Source: an uncultured Anaerolineae bacterium
Lineage (GTDB): Bacteria > Chloroflexota > Anaerolineae > Anaerolineales > Villigracilaceae
Assembly: GCA_903838415.1 (NCBI GenBank)
Contig: CAILYI010000149.1
Coordinates: 1-57,707, forward strand
Reading direction: 5' to 3'
Length of the DNA stretch: 57,707 nucleotides
In this document: one piece after another, positions 44,184 through 52,500 of the stretch
Position numbering within the stretch: the stretch's first letter is position 1
Layout: each line of letters begins with the position of its first letter
The notes under the pieces: generated by a model
Databases searched by the model: none
Told to the model about the DNA's origin: nothing
What the model saw: the letters and a program-made list of their open reading frames with translations, nothing else
Program-made: the position numbers and the translations under genes

Positions 44184-45272
44184 ATGGATTTCTTGCGCTT
44201 CGAACAGACTCACACTCCCCCCGCTACCCACGGCGCGCTGGATTTCGCCGAATTGGAACGTCTTGGCCTGTCCGCCGAAAGCGTGCTCGATTTTAGCGTC
44301 AACAGCAACCCTTTCGGACCGTCGCCCGCTGTCCGGGCTGCCGTGGCTGCCACCCCGCTCGACCGTTATCCTGACCGGGAGAGCCTGTCCCTGCGCCGCG
44401 CCCTGGCTGAGCGCCTGAAAATCCTTCCACAGCAAATCGTCATTGGCAACGGCACGGCTGAACTGATCTGGTTGACGGCTTTTGCCTCCCTGAAAGCCGG
44501 GGATGAGGTCCTGATTCTTGGCCCAACCTTTGGCGAATATCAGCGCGCCGTCGATTTGATGGCGGCCACGTCCCAGCATTGGAATGCGCTGCCAGCCGCC
44601 GGTTTCGCGTTCGATGTGCCGGAAATTACCCGGATTCTGGATTCCGTCCAATTCCGGGCGGTTTTTCTGTGCAACCCGAACAACCCTACCGGGCAGGTTT
44701 TGCCCAACGCCGCCATCTACGCCTGGGCGGAAGCCCATCCCCAAACCCTGTTTATCGTGGATGAGGCCTACCTGGCCTTTGTCCCCGGCATGGAATCGGT
44801 CCTTTCCACCGGGCGCGCCAACCTGCTGGTGCTGCGCTCGATGACCAAAGATTACGCTTTGGCCGGGCTGCGCCTTGGCTATGCCGCCGGGGATGAACGG
44901 CTCATCCAGGCGCTGACCAGCGTCCGCCCGGCCTGGAATGTCAACGCGCTGGCGCAGGCGGCTGGCATGGCCACCCTGACTGACGAGGCGCATCAACAGG
45001 CTACCCTGGCACAACTCCAACAGGAAAAACACTTTCTGCTGAACGGGCTGAGAGACCTGGGCTTTACTCCGGTGACATCGCAAGCGCAGTTTTTTCTCGT
45101 CCCGGTTCCTGCGGGAAATGCGACCGTTTTTCGGCAAAGCCTGTTGCCGCAGGGCATTCTGGTGCGCGACTGCGCCTCGTTTGGCCTGCCCAACCACATC
45201 CGCATATCCCCGCGCACGCGGGATGAGAACCTGCGGCTGCTGGAAGCGTTGAAACACGTTCGCCCGGTTTGA
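44184..45272 (+). CDS. cobD: Threonine-phosphate decarboxylase CobD-like aminotransferase
   Basis: A 362-residue PLP enzyme. The Lys for PLP is 222 (RSMTKDYALAGLR), with NPNNPTG at about 164-170. Close to histidinol-phosphate aminotransferase in fold; beside cbiB and cobQ it most likely makes aminopropanol phosphate for the B12 side arm. The start at 44184 follows AGGTAAT. Confidence 0.85.
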   Translation: MDFLRFEQTHTPPATHGALDFAELERLGLSAESVLDFSVNSNPFGPSPAVRAAVAATPLDRYPDRESLSLRRALAERLKILPQQIVIGNGTAELIWLTAFASLKAGDEVLILGPTFGEYQRAVDLMAATSQHWNALPAAGFAFDVPEITRILDSVQFRAVFLCNPNNPTGQVLPNAAIYAWAEAHPQTLFIVDEAYLAFVPGMESVLSTGRANLLVLRSMTKDYALAGLRLGYAAGDERLIQALTSVRPAWNVNALAQAAGMATLTDEAHQQATLAQLQQEKHFLLNGLRDLGFTPVTSQAQFFLVPVPAGNATVFRQSLLPQGILVRDCASFGLPNHIRISPRTRDENLRLLEALKHVRPV

Positions 45273-45297
45273 AATCTATTTTTTGGGAGTTATTCTG

Positions 45298-46806
45298 ATG
45301 ACCGCAAAAGTCCTGATGGTTCAGGGCAGCAGTTCCTCTGCGGGCAAAAGCCTGCTGGTGACCGCGCTCTGTCGAATTTACGCCCAGCGTGGTGTGCGCG
45401 TGGCCCCCTTCAAGGCGCAAAACATGTCGAACAACGCCGCCGTTTGTTCAAGTGGCGGTGAAATTGGCCGCGCCCAGGCGCTGCAAGCTGCCGCCTGCGG
45501 AATTGCGCCAACAGTCGATATGAACCCGGTCTTGATTAAGCCCGAAGCCGATTCCCGCTCTCAAATCATCCTGATGGGCCATCCCTGGCAAACCCTGCAA
45601 GCTAAAACCTACTACGAGAAAAAAGCCATCCTGTGGGAGCATGTCACCGCGGCCCTCGACCGACTGCGCGCCAACTATGACCTGGTCATCATCGAAGGCG
45701 CGGGCAGCGCCGCCGAAATCAACCTGCGCGCCAATGACATCGTCAATATGGCGGTGGCGCTTTACGCTCAGTCCCCGGTGCTGCTGATCGGGGATATTGA
45801 CCGGGGCGGCATCTTTGCCCAACTGCTTGGTACGCTCTGGCTGCTCGAACCCGAGGAACGCGCGCTGGTGCGCGGGTTGGTGGTCAATAAATTTCGCGGC
45901 GATCTGTCACTTTTTGCGGATGGGGTTCAAGCGTTGGAACAAAAAGGGGATATACCTGTGTTGGGGGTGGTGCCGTACCTGAGAAATCTCAACCTGCCGG
46001 ATGAGGATGCCGTTTCGGTGGAGACTTCACTTTCCACCCCGCGGCCTGCCGCCGTAACCGAAATTGACCTGGCCGTTTTGGCCTTGCCGCGCATCGCCAA
46101 CTTCGACGATTTCGACCCGCTCAAGGCGGAACCAGGCGTCAATGTGCGTTACGTGGCATCTGTCAAAGAACTCGGTTCTCCGAGCGCCATTCTCATTCCC
46201 GGAACCAAAAGCACCCTGGCCGATTTGGAATGGTTGGAAAAAACCGGCCTGGCGCAAGCCGTGACGGAGTTTGCCCGCTCAGGCGGCACGCTGGTCGGCA
46301 TTTGCGGCGGGTACCAGATGCTTGGCGCACAGATTGATGATCCGCAGCACGTCGAATCGCCGCTGGATAGTCTCTCTGGCCTAAACCTGCTGCCAGTTAC
46401 CACCCAATTTTTGCAGGAAAAAGCGACTTATCAGGCCCAGGCGCGCATCCACTCTCAACAGGGTTGGATGGCGCAGCTAAACGGGACACTTGTCAGTGGA
46501 TACGAAATCCACATGGGCGCGACGCCGAGTCAAGCTACCTGGTTGGAGATTACCCAACGTAACGGCGAACCGGCCAAAGTCCTGGATGGCAGTATCTCTC
46601 CCGGCGGAAAAATCTGGGGCTGTTATCTGCACGGCATTTTTTCCAACGATGTTTTTCGTCAGGCCTGGCTGGAAAGCCTCGGCTGGCAAAAGGGGGAACG
46701 GATCTCCCAGGCAGAATCCTTCAACCAATCTCTGGATGCGCTGGCTGATGCCGTAGAAGGCGCGCTAAACATGGAGTTGCTGGAAAAAATCATATGGCCA
46801 AGCTGA
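45298..46806 (+). CDS. cobQ: Adenosylcobyric acid synthase CobQ/CbiP
   Basis: A 502-residue glutamine-dependent amidase of the corrin ring. ATP-binding start VQGSSSSAGKSLLVTALC (about 8-25) and KAQNMSNNAA; GATase domain with the Cys in GICGGYQMLG (about 335-344) and His in CYLHGIFSN. Start by GGGAG nearby. It overlaps the nitrilase gene by 13 bases. Confidence 0.95.
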   Translation: MTAKVLMVQGSSSSAGKSLLVTALCRIYAQRGVRVAPFKAQNMSNNAAVCSSGGEIGRAQALQAAACGIAPTVDMNPVLIKPEADSRSQIILMGHPWQTLQAKTYYEKKAILWEHVTAALDRLRANYDLVIIEGAGSAAEINLRANDIVNMAVALYAQSPVLLIGDIDRGGIFAQLLGTLWLLEPEERALVRGLVVNKFRGDLSLFADGVQALEQKGDIPVLGVVPYLRNLNLPDEDAVSVETSLSTPRPAAVTEIDLAVLALPRIANFDDFDPLKAEPGVNVRYVASVKELGSPSAILIPGTKSTLADLEWLEKTGLAQAVTEFARSGGTLVGICGGYQMLGAQIDDPQHVESPLDSLSGLNLLPVTTQFLQEKATYQAQARIHSQQGWMAQLNGTLVSGYEIHMGATPSQATWLEITQRNGEPAKVLDGSISPGGKIWGCYLHGIFSNDVFRQAWLESLGWQKGERISQAESFNQSLDALADAVEGALNMELLEKIIWPS

Positions 46807-47609
46807 CCAATCCTTCAGGACCATCGATCCGAATCGCGCTGCTGCATTTTGCTCCCCGCTACGATAGCGTTTCAGACAACGTAGCCATGTTGAAAAGGCT
46901 GTTTCTCAAAGCCGTTGAATTACAGCCAGACCTGATCCTGACGCCTGAATTGGCGGTCAGCGGTTATGAGTTTTGTGAAGTTTTGGGCAAAGAGTGGATT
47001 AAGGCCGACGGCCCCATCATCCTTGAGAAATTTTCCCGTTTGGCTCGGGACCATCAGGTTGCGTTGGTTTTGGGCATTCCAAGCTATGAAGCAGAGAGCG
47101 ATAAATATTACAACGCCGCCATCTTTATCAATGAACAGGGACAGGTCCTTGGTGCGCATCACAAGATACTCGTCCTGCCGGGGGCCGAGGCCTGGTCCAG
47201 CCCTGGCGCGGAGATCAAACCGGTCGCGTGGCGGAATCACAAAATCGGTTTGCTGATTTGCGCGGATGCTTATCGAGAGAATATCGCCGCAGAATTGGCG
47301 CAACAGGGCGCACAGGTGTTGATCAGCCCGGCCGCCTGGGCGCCGGGTGAGCATGGTCCCAATGGAGAATGGGAGCAGCGCTCAAAGGACACGGGCTTGC
47401 CTTTGCTGGTCTGCAATCGGACGGGGCAGGGGGCTTTGGTCAATTTCGAGGGCAGTTCCAGCGTTGTCGTTGTGGCTGGGCGCAGGGTGTTTGAATATTC
47501 TGACCAAAAGCCCGCCATCCTGACGGTTGAGGTCAATGCCGAGAACTGGCAGCCGCGCAGCGATCAGTTTGAAGTGATTGAGCTTGATGGGTATCCTGAA
47601 CCCGGATAA
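46794..47609 (+). CDS. Nitrilase-superfamily C-N hydrolase
   Basis: A 271-residue enzyme with the intact Glu52 (TPELAVSG), Lys124 (HHKILVLPG) and Cys156 (LLICADAY) triad. It would hydrolyse an amide or nitrile. Its overlap with cobQ puts it in the B12 operon; a role such as salvage of a corrinoid amide or NAD-type amidation is possible but not established. Confidence 0.88.
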   Translation: MAKLTNPSGPSIRIALLHFAPRYDSVSDNVAMLKRLFLKAVELQPDLILTPELAVSGYEFCEVLGKEWIKADGPIILEKFSRLARDHQVALVLGIPSYEAESDKYYNAAIFINEQGQVLGAHHKILVLPGAEAWSSPGAEIKPVAWRNHKIGLLICADAYRENIAAELAQQGAQVLISPAAWAPGEHGPNGEWEQRSKDTGLPLLVCNRTGQGALVNFEGSSSVVVVAGRRVFEYSDQKPAILTVEVNAENWQPRSDQFEVIELDGYPEPG

Positions 47610-47648
47610 GCTGGAATTGTTCGATCAGCAAAAGTCTGAGTATGGTAA

Positions 47649-47671
47649 GGGGCGACCCAGCGGGTCGCCCC
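47649..47671. repeat. Perfect 10-bp inverted repeat, GGGGCGACCC type
   Basis: GGGGCGACCC (47649-47658) pairs with GGGTCGCCCC (47662-47671) around AGC. Part of a small repeat block; a copy of the right part (GGGTCGCCCC) recurs at 47771-47780. This kind of element is common between genes in some Chloroflexota, from memory. Confidence 0.65.
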
Positions 47672-47675
47672 TACT

Positions 47676-47786
47676 GTTAGTCTCTTCCCAAGAGGCAATG
47701 AGTCTCTTCCCAAGAGGCTGGTAACTTCTTACCGAGAACTTTGTAACTTCTGCTTACCGAGAATCTGAACGGGTCGCCCCCTACTG
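47676..47786. repeat. Mosaic of short direct repeats
   Basis: AGTCTCTTCCCAAGAGGC occurs at about 47679-47696 and again at about 47701-47718. A second unit, TAACTTCTTACCGAGAA, occurs near 47722 and, with two extra bases, near 47743. The sequence ends with the GGGTCGCCCC tail and CTACTG, as at 47662. It overlaps the end of the leftward gene by a few bases. Too short and irregular for CRISPR. Confidence 0.6.
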
Positions 47787-49013
47787 CTCTTCCAATTCTT
47801 CCAATCGTTCCGCGGCCCGGGCAAAGCCTTTTTGCCGGGCCAGGGCCAGTACCTCGCTCACGGGCAGGGATGGCAGGCTCAGGCGCTGGGCCAGGCTGGC
47901 AAACTTCCGCGTAATTTCGGGCGGGGCGGGCTGGGTGTTGGCGCCCTGCAGCCAGTCCAGCAGCTGTTCGGCGGCGGCCTGTTTGCGCACCCCGGCATCA
48001 TCACACATGACCCAGATGCACCAGTCGTAGATGATGGTGTAGCGGCCAACACTTCTCAGGCTCAGGCGGCCGCTCTCTTCCTCGTCCGACTGGCCGGGTC
48101 CGGGTAGAAAAACCTGTCCATCCACCATCACCTGCGCGCCCCAGGGGCCGTTTTCATTCAAATACCAGGCATCCTTCTTCAATCCACTTTGCTCAAAATA
48201 GCGGCGCACCGCTTCGGGCAGGCTGTCCGTTTTGGCTTTCAAGGCCCGGTAGACCAGCGGGTCGCGGTTGACGGCCTGCTCCAGGATGACATCGTGCAGC
48301 CCGCGCACCTGGCTGAAGACCATCAAGCGCGGCGGGCTGGCGGGCTTGTTTTCGCGCACTTCGATGAAATACGCGGGCATGTAGACCGGTTCGGGATTGA
48401 GCAGCTGCGCGGCGCTGATTTCATCCGGCAGATTGAGGGGATTCTGCTGCGGGTTGAGCCGCATTTGCTTGAGCGCGTCTTCCGTCCAGGTCTGGTCAAA
48501 ATGGAAAAAAGCCTGAAAGGGCGTTTTCTCAGCAGGGGGCAGCGCTTCGAGGATCGGGATTTTGAAATGCTCCTGGGTCAGGGGCAGGTTGCCGAGCGCC
48601 TCGAAATATAACTCGCTGCTGGTCTTTTGATCTTCGTAACGGACGCGATCGCGGACGGAGGCGGCCCCCAGCTCGGTCAGGGCGAGATGCGTGTCATCCC
48701 CAACCAGGTGCCCAATCTCGCGCGCGAAATTGACCAGGCGCTGCACGAAGGCCGTTTCCAGGCCAAAAAAGGAGGCCAGTTCTGCCACGGAACTGAAACT
48801 GGCCTGCTGCAGGCCGCGCTCCAGGTACCATTCCAGCTCGTCGAAATCCGTTTCAACGCGCTGCCGCCCCTCCACGCGCACGCGCCAGAGCGGGTAAAAG
48901 ACCCGGAACAAGCGCAGCGGAATCAGACCCAATTCCTGCACCTGGTCGAGGGCTTTGTAGTGACTGTAGAGCAGGTACTTAGAATTCGAGCTGGCCGGGT
49001 AATTCGCTGGCAT
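47781..49013 (-). CDS. Unknown-family protein coupled to the helicase
   Basis: A 410-residue soluble protein that I do not recognise. The N-terminal third contains a likely winged helix (SSVAELASFFGLETAFVQRLVNFAREIGHLV at about 78-108), followed by RVRYEDQKTSSELYFEALG, and the rest is mixed alpha/beta with an acidic, hydrophilic end. No catalytic motif or membrane segment is seen. Its ATG lies 35 bases inside the helicase gene with AAGG upstream, so it is translationally coupled. Possibly a helicase partner or regulator. Confidence 0.7.
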   Translation of the reverse strand: MPANYPASSNSKYLLYSHYKALDQVQELGLIPLRLFRVFYPLWRVRVEGRQRVETDFDELEWYLERGLQQASFSSVAELASFFGLETAFVQRLVNFAREIGHLVGDDTHLALTELGAASVRDRVRYEDQKTSSELYFEALGNLPLTQEHFKIPILEALPPAEKTPFQAFFHFDQTWTEDALKQMRLNPQQNPLNLPDEISAAQLLNPEPVYMPAYFIEVRENKPASPPRLMVFSQVRGLHDVILEQAVNRDPLVYRALKAKTDSLPEAVRRYFEQSGLKKDAWYLNENGPWGAQVMVDGQVFLPGPGQSDEEESGRLSLRSVGRYTIIYDWCIWVMCDDAGVRKQAAAEQLLDWLQGANTQPAPPEITRKFASLAQRLSLPSLPVSEVLALARQKGFARAAERLEELEEQ

Positions 49014-51966
49014 AAAGGTAGCCTTTGGGGGTCTGTTTGACGGTTTCGAGCAGGGTTTTCACCAGGCGCGCAAAATCCTGATCCGGCGAACCGGTCAGGG
49101 TGACGGAATCGCCCACCAGCACCAGTTGGCGGCGCGCGCGCGTCAGGCTGACGTTCAGGCGACGCAGTTCAGTCAGAAAGCCGATGCGGCCCGCGGTGTT
49201 GCTGCGGGTAAAACCAAAGATGATCACATCCTGCTCGCGGCCCTGGAAGGAATCGACCGTCGCCACTCGGCTGGTCAGTTCATCTTCACTCAATCCGCAC
49301 TGGCGGCGGCGCAGTTCGCTGCGGATGACTTCGGCCTGCTTCTTGTAGGGCACGATCACCCCGGCCTGTACGTCTTTGGACTGGTAGGCCAGCAGCAGGT
49401 CGCTGATCAGGCTGGCTTCCTGCGGATTGAAATAGCCCTGGCTATCTTCGGAGCGCTGCTCGAAATGACGGAATTCCCGCATGGTATCGATAAAAACCAG
49501 CGGGCTGCCGGGGAAGAAGACCTCGGCTGAGGGGCTTTCGCTGCCGGTATGGTAATGGCCGCCATAAAACTGCCCTGAGATAAAGTCGGCGATCTGGCGC
49601 GGCATGCGGTATTGGGTATCGAGCATGACCCGGTTATTGACCGGGGTCGAGGGGCGTTCAATCAGGCGTTCGAACAGGCTTTTCTCCAACCATTCGCCCA
49701 ATTCCTGGTTTTCCGGTTCGTTCTCGCGGATCTTCTGCGTGATTTCCGGCTCTACCACTGGCGGGAGCTGCAGGTGATCGCCCACCAGGACGGCGCGCCG
49801 CGCGCGCACCAGTGGCACCAGCAAATCCATGACTTGAATCTGCCCGGCCTCATCGGCGATCACCAGGTCAAATTCGAGATCATCGAAGCGCAGATCGGTG
49901 GCAATGCCGATGCAGGTGGCGCCAACCACCTCCGCCCCGCGAATCAGCGCCGGGAAAAGAGCCTGCGGATGGCCCTGGAGCAGGTCGCGCCACTCCTGCA
50001 GCAAGCCCATGCGGCGCATCATCAACTCGTACCAGGCGCCCCAGCCTGGCAGCGCGGCTTCAAGCGCGGCGGGCGTCCCGGCTTCCGATAGGATGGCGGG
50101 CATCCCGGGCAGGGAACCGCTCAAGGTGGGCAGGGTCGCCAGCAGACGGGCGAAATCCTGCAGCGCCGGGGTCACTGCTTCGCGCACGGCGGCCAGGTTT
50201 TCTTCAGCCTGCAGCACTGCGCGTTTGAGCTGGATGGCATTCTCGCCAGTCGTCACAAAATAGCGGTAAGCCTCCCAGGTATGCCCCAGGCTCTTGCGAG
50301 CCCGGCGCACTTCCTGCTGGGCGGCGCGGTACTGCCGCGCGGATTGCTGCCAGTCAGACGCCCAGCGATCTGCCAGCAGGGTCACAAACGTGCCGAGCAG
50401 CGGCAGTTGGCTGAACTTCTGCAGCCCATCCAGGCGGCGGCAGCCAAGCTCGGCCTGGCGCGCCGCCTGATTCAGACGGTCGTTCACCAGCAGGAAATGC
50501 TTCTTTTGATGGTCAAGCACCCGTTCAAGGCGCAGATGGGAGGCGCGCTGCCAGTTGGCCAGGTCCTGCAGCTCGCGCTCCAGGCCGGTTTGGGCCTGCC
50601 GCCAATCCGCCGCCAGTTGGGACAGGGCTTCCAGCCGCTGCCGGATCTGCGGCCAGAGTCCCTGCACATCTTCCAGGCCTTCCTGCACGGGTTGAATGCC
50701 GCCCAGAATCTTTTGCTGCATGGCATACGCCAGGTTGTCGATCAACAGCGGGCGCACCTCGGCGCTGACCACTTCTTCCCGGCCAATGCGCAGCGCCTGG
50801 ACGTTCTGCAACCCTTCCAGGACGTTATCGACTGCCTTGTTATTCTTGGAGGTCAGCAATACTTTTTTGCCGAGCGCGGCCTGGCGCGCCACGATCTCGC
50901 GGATGGTATCCGTTTTGCCGGTGCCCGGAGGGCCAAGCGCCAGTAGCAAATCGGGGACCAGCAGGGCGCGTTCGATCAGCGTCTTTTGGGCGGGGTTGGG
51001 CCGCTCGCTGGCCGCGCTGACGGTGGGCGCGGAATAATCCGCAAAGCGATTCTCGACAATCAATGGGAGCAGGCGCGGATTGAGGGAGGCGCCATTGCGC
51101 AGGGCGTTGACCGCGGCGTGTTGAATGCTGTACTGCCTGGTGGAGACTTTCGGCGCCAGCCATTCCAGCCGCTGCAGCTGCCGCAATTCCAACGGCTGAT
51201 AGAAGCGCAGCACCAGCGCACCGGCCGAGGCTTCCACCACCACGCCATCATAGCCGGGCCCGGACTCGCCAAGCCCGGCCTGCAAGGTTTCCCCCACCCG
51301 AAACCTGGTCGGCGCCGCCAACAGAAAACGATAAGCCATCCCGGCGGTGCGCGCCAGTGTTGGCATTTCAATCCCTTTAATCGGGATGCGCTCCTGCCGG
51401 GCGGCCTGCTCCAATTCCACCTGACAGGCCAGGTCGATCAGCGTATCGATATTCGCCAGGAAAGCCAATTCATCCGAGGAACGGCCGGGGTTGGAAATCG
51501 GCGTGCCCGGCTGCGGCTGGCGGGTTTCTTTCCAACAGGCCAGGATCGTCTCAAGACCCGTTTGGGCGGGAAAGACCGGGTCCGCGCCCTGGGCAGTCAA
51601 GTCCGATAAATCTTCGTAGAGCTGCCAGAGTTGTGGGATGACCTGCACCGCTCCGCGCGCGATCAGGTTATGCGTGCGCAGGGAAAGCGGCGCCAGGCGC
51701 AGCGCGAGATAGGCATCCTGCTGAGGCGTCAGCCCGCAGACCAGCTCGTAGCGCGGCGTGCAAAAAGAGACCAGCAGCCGCTCGGGCTGTTTGTCGTTGA
51801 CCAGGGTCAGCACCCCGCTCGCGGAAAGCGCCGAAAAATCGGCTTCCACCTGCGCGGCGGTTTGGGGAAAGGGCAGGCCGGGGTAGTTTTTGGCCGTGCT
51901 GAGCAAACATTGGTTCGCGAGCACCAGGTGAATGGCATGCGGCAAGGCACAGCGCACAAAGTTCAT
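48979..51966 (-). CDS. UPF1-like superfamily 1 helicase
   Basis: A 995-residue helicase. Walker A GPPGTGKT is at about 344-351, Walker B/motif II IADEAGQ at about 700, motif III GDHLQLPPV follows, then LDTQYRMPRQIADF, DSFQGREQDVIIF and SLTRARRQLVLVGD (about 940). Between motifs I and II sits a 350-residue insert with predicted coiled-coil stretches (HLRLERVLDHQKKHFLLVNDR). The N-terminal 340 residues are a domain I do not recognise. Start at 51966 shares ATGA with the small membrane-protein gene. No nuclease motif is present, unlike Dna2-type proteins. A role in RNA or DNA remodelling, repair or defence is possible. Confidence 0.88.
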   Translation of the reverse strand: MNFVRCALPHAIHLVLANQCLLSTAKNYPGLPFPQTAAQVEADFSALSASGVLTLVNDKQPERLLVSFCTPRYELVCGLTPQQDAYLALRLAPLSLRTHNLIARGAVQVIPQLWQLYEDLSDLTAQGADPVFPAQTGLETILACWKETRQPQPGTPISNPGRSSDELAFLANIDTLIDLACQVELEQAARQERIPIKGIEMPTLARTAGMAYRFLLAAPTRFRVGETLQAGLGESGPGYDGVVVEASAGALVLRFYQPLELRQLQRLEWLAPKVSTRQYSIQHAAVNALRNGASLNPRLLPLIVENRFADYSAPTVSAASERPNPAQKTLIERALLVPDLLLALGPPGTGKTDTIREIVARQAALGKKVLLTSKNNKAVDNVLEGLQNVQALRIGREEVVSAEVRPLLIDNLAYAMQQKILGGIQPVQEGLEDVQGLWPQIRQRLEALSQLAADWRQAQTGLERELQDLANWQRASHLRLERVLDHQKKHFLLVNDRLNQAARQAELGCRRLDGLQKFSQLPLLGTFVTLLADRWASDWQQSARQYRAAQQEVRRARKSLGHTWEAYRYFVTTGENAIQLKRAVLQAEENLAAVREAVTPALQDFARLLATLPTLSGSLPGMPAILSEAGTPAALEAALPGWGAWYELMMRRMGLLQEWRDLLQGHPQALFPALIRGAEVVGATCIGIATDLRFDDLEFDLVIADEAGQIQVMDLLVPLVRARRAVLVGDHLQLPPVVEPEITQKIRENEPENQELGEWLEKSLFERLIERPSTPVNNRVMLDTQYRMPRQIADFISGQFYGGHYHTGSESPSAEVFFPGSPLVFIDTMREFRHFEQRSEDSQGYFNPQEASLISDLLLAYQSKDVQAGVIVPYKKQAEVIRSELRRRQCGLSEDELTSRVATVDSFQGREQDVIIFGFTRSNTAGRIGFLTELRRLNVSLTRARRQLVLVGDSVTLTGSPDQDFARLVKTLLETVKQTPKGYLYASELPGQLEF

Positions 51967-52181
51967 GATGGCAGCCATCCCAACAGCAACGCGAACACCA
52001 GCAGGCAGGCGCCGATCAAGAAGATCAGCAGGCCAAGGCTCCATCCCAACTGCTGGCGGGCCGCCTGCACCTGCGCGGAGGTTGGCTGCCAGCCTGGGCG
52101 CTGCAAACGGGCCGGTTCTCCCGTCAAATCCGGCGGGGGCAGCACTCCATCGTTGTAAAGTTCGGCGAGATCAGGTTCCAA
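51963..52181 (-). CDS. Small single-pass membrane protein, first gene of helicase cassette
   Basis: A 72-residue protein: a hydrophilic N-terminal part (EPDLAELYNDGVLPPPDLTGEP) and one C-terminal membrane segment (LGLLIFLIGACLLVFALLLGWL at about 49-70). Its stop overlaps the helicase start as ATGA, which strongly suggests co-translation. It might tether the helicase complex to the membrane. I know no family for it. Confidence 0.6.
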   Translation of the reverse strand: MEPDLAELYNDGVLPPPDLTGEPARLQRPGWQPTSAQVQAARQQLGWSLGLLIFLIGACLLVFALLLGWLPS

Positions 52182-52500
52182 AAAGAATTTCCTATCGATA
52201 AATAACCGAAACTATTCCCCGGCAGGCTGCGCTGCGGCTGGGGAGTTGTCGGCGGGAGAATATCAAGAGACACTGTTTTCTGATTTTCATGGAAGGCCAT
52301 AAGTTTACTTCCAGCACTGCGAAGTGTCCAGCCAAAGCGCCGCTTGAATTCCGGCCACCAGGCGCATCAACCCGACCCGCACGCAAAAGCGCGTGCGGGT
52401 CGGGTTGATGTATCCATTTGGGGCGATCGGGATGTCTTGAAACAAGAGCTGTCAATCGCTTTGGATTGACGGGAAACGTCAGCGTGTCACGAGGATGGAA
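52182..52500. other. Intergenic region with a long hairpin
   Basis: About 320 bases between the helicase cassette and the glycyl-radical gene. No gene is supported. It contains the 20-bp hairpin listed separately; no promoter was recognised. Confidence 0.5.
52365..52410. repeat. Perfect 20-bp inverted repeat, loop of 6
   Basis: The arm at 52365-52384 pairs perfectly with 52391-52410 around AAAAGC. It is very G/C-rich, with no T tract on either strand. It lies 90 bases past the glycyl-radical gene stop and could end transcription or be a repeat element. Confidence 0.75.

Noticed and set aside
47676..47780. CRISPR array
   Set aside because: Only two copies of each short unit, with irregular spacing and no cas genes.
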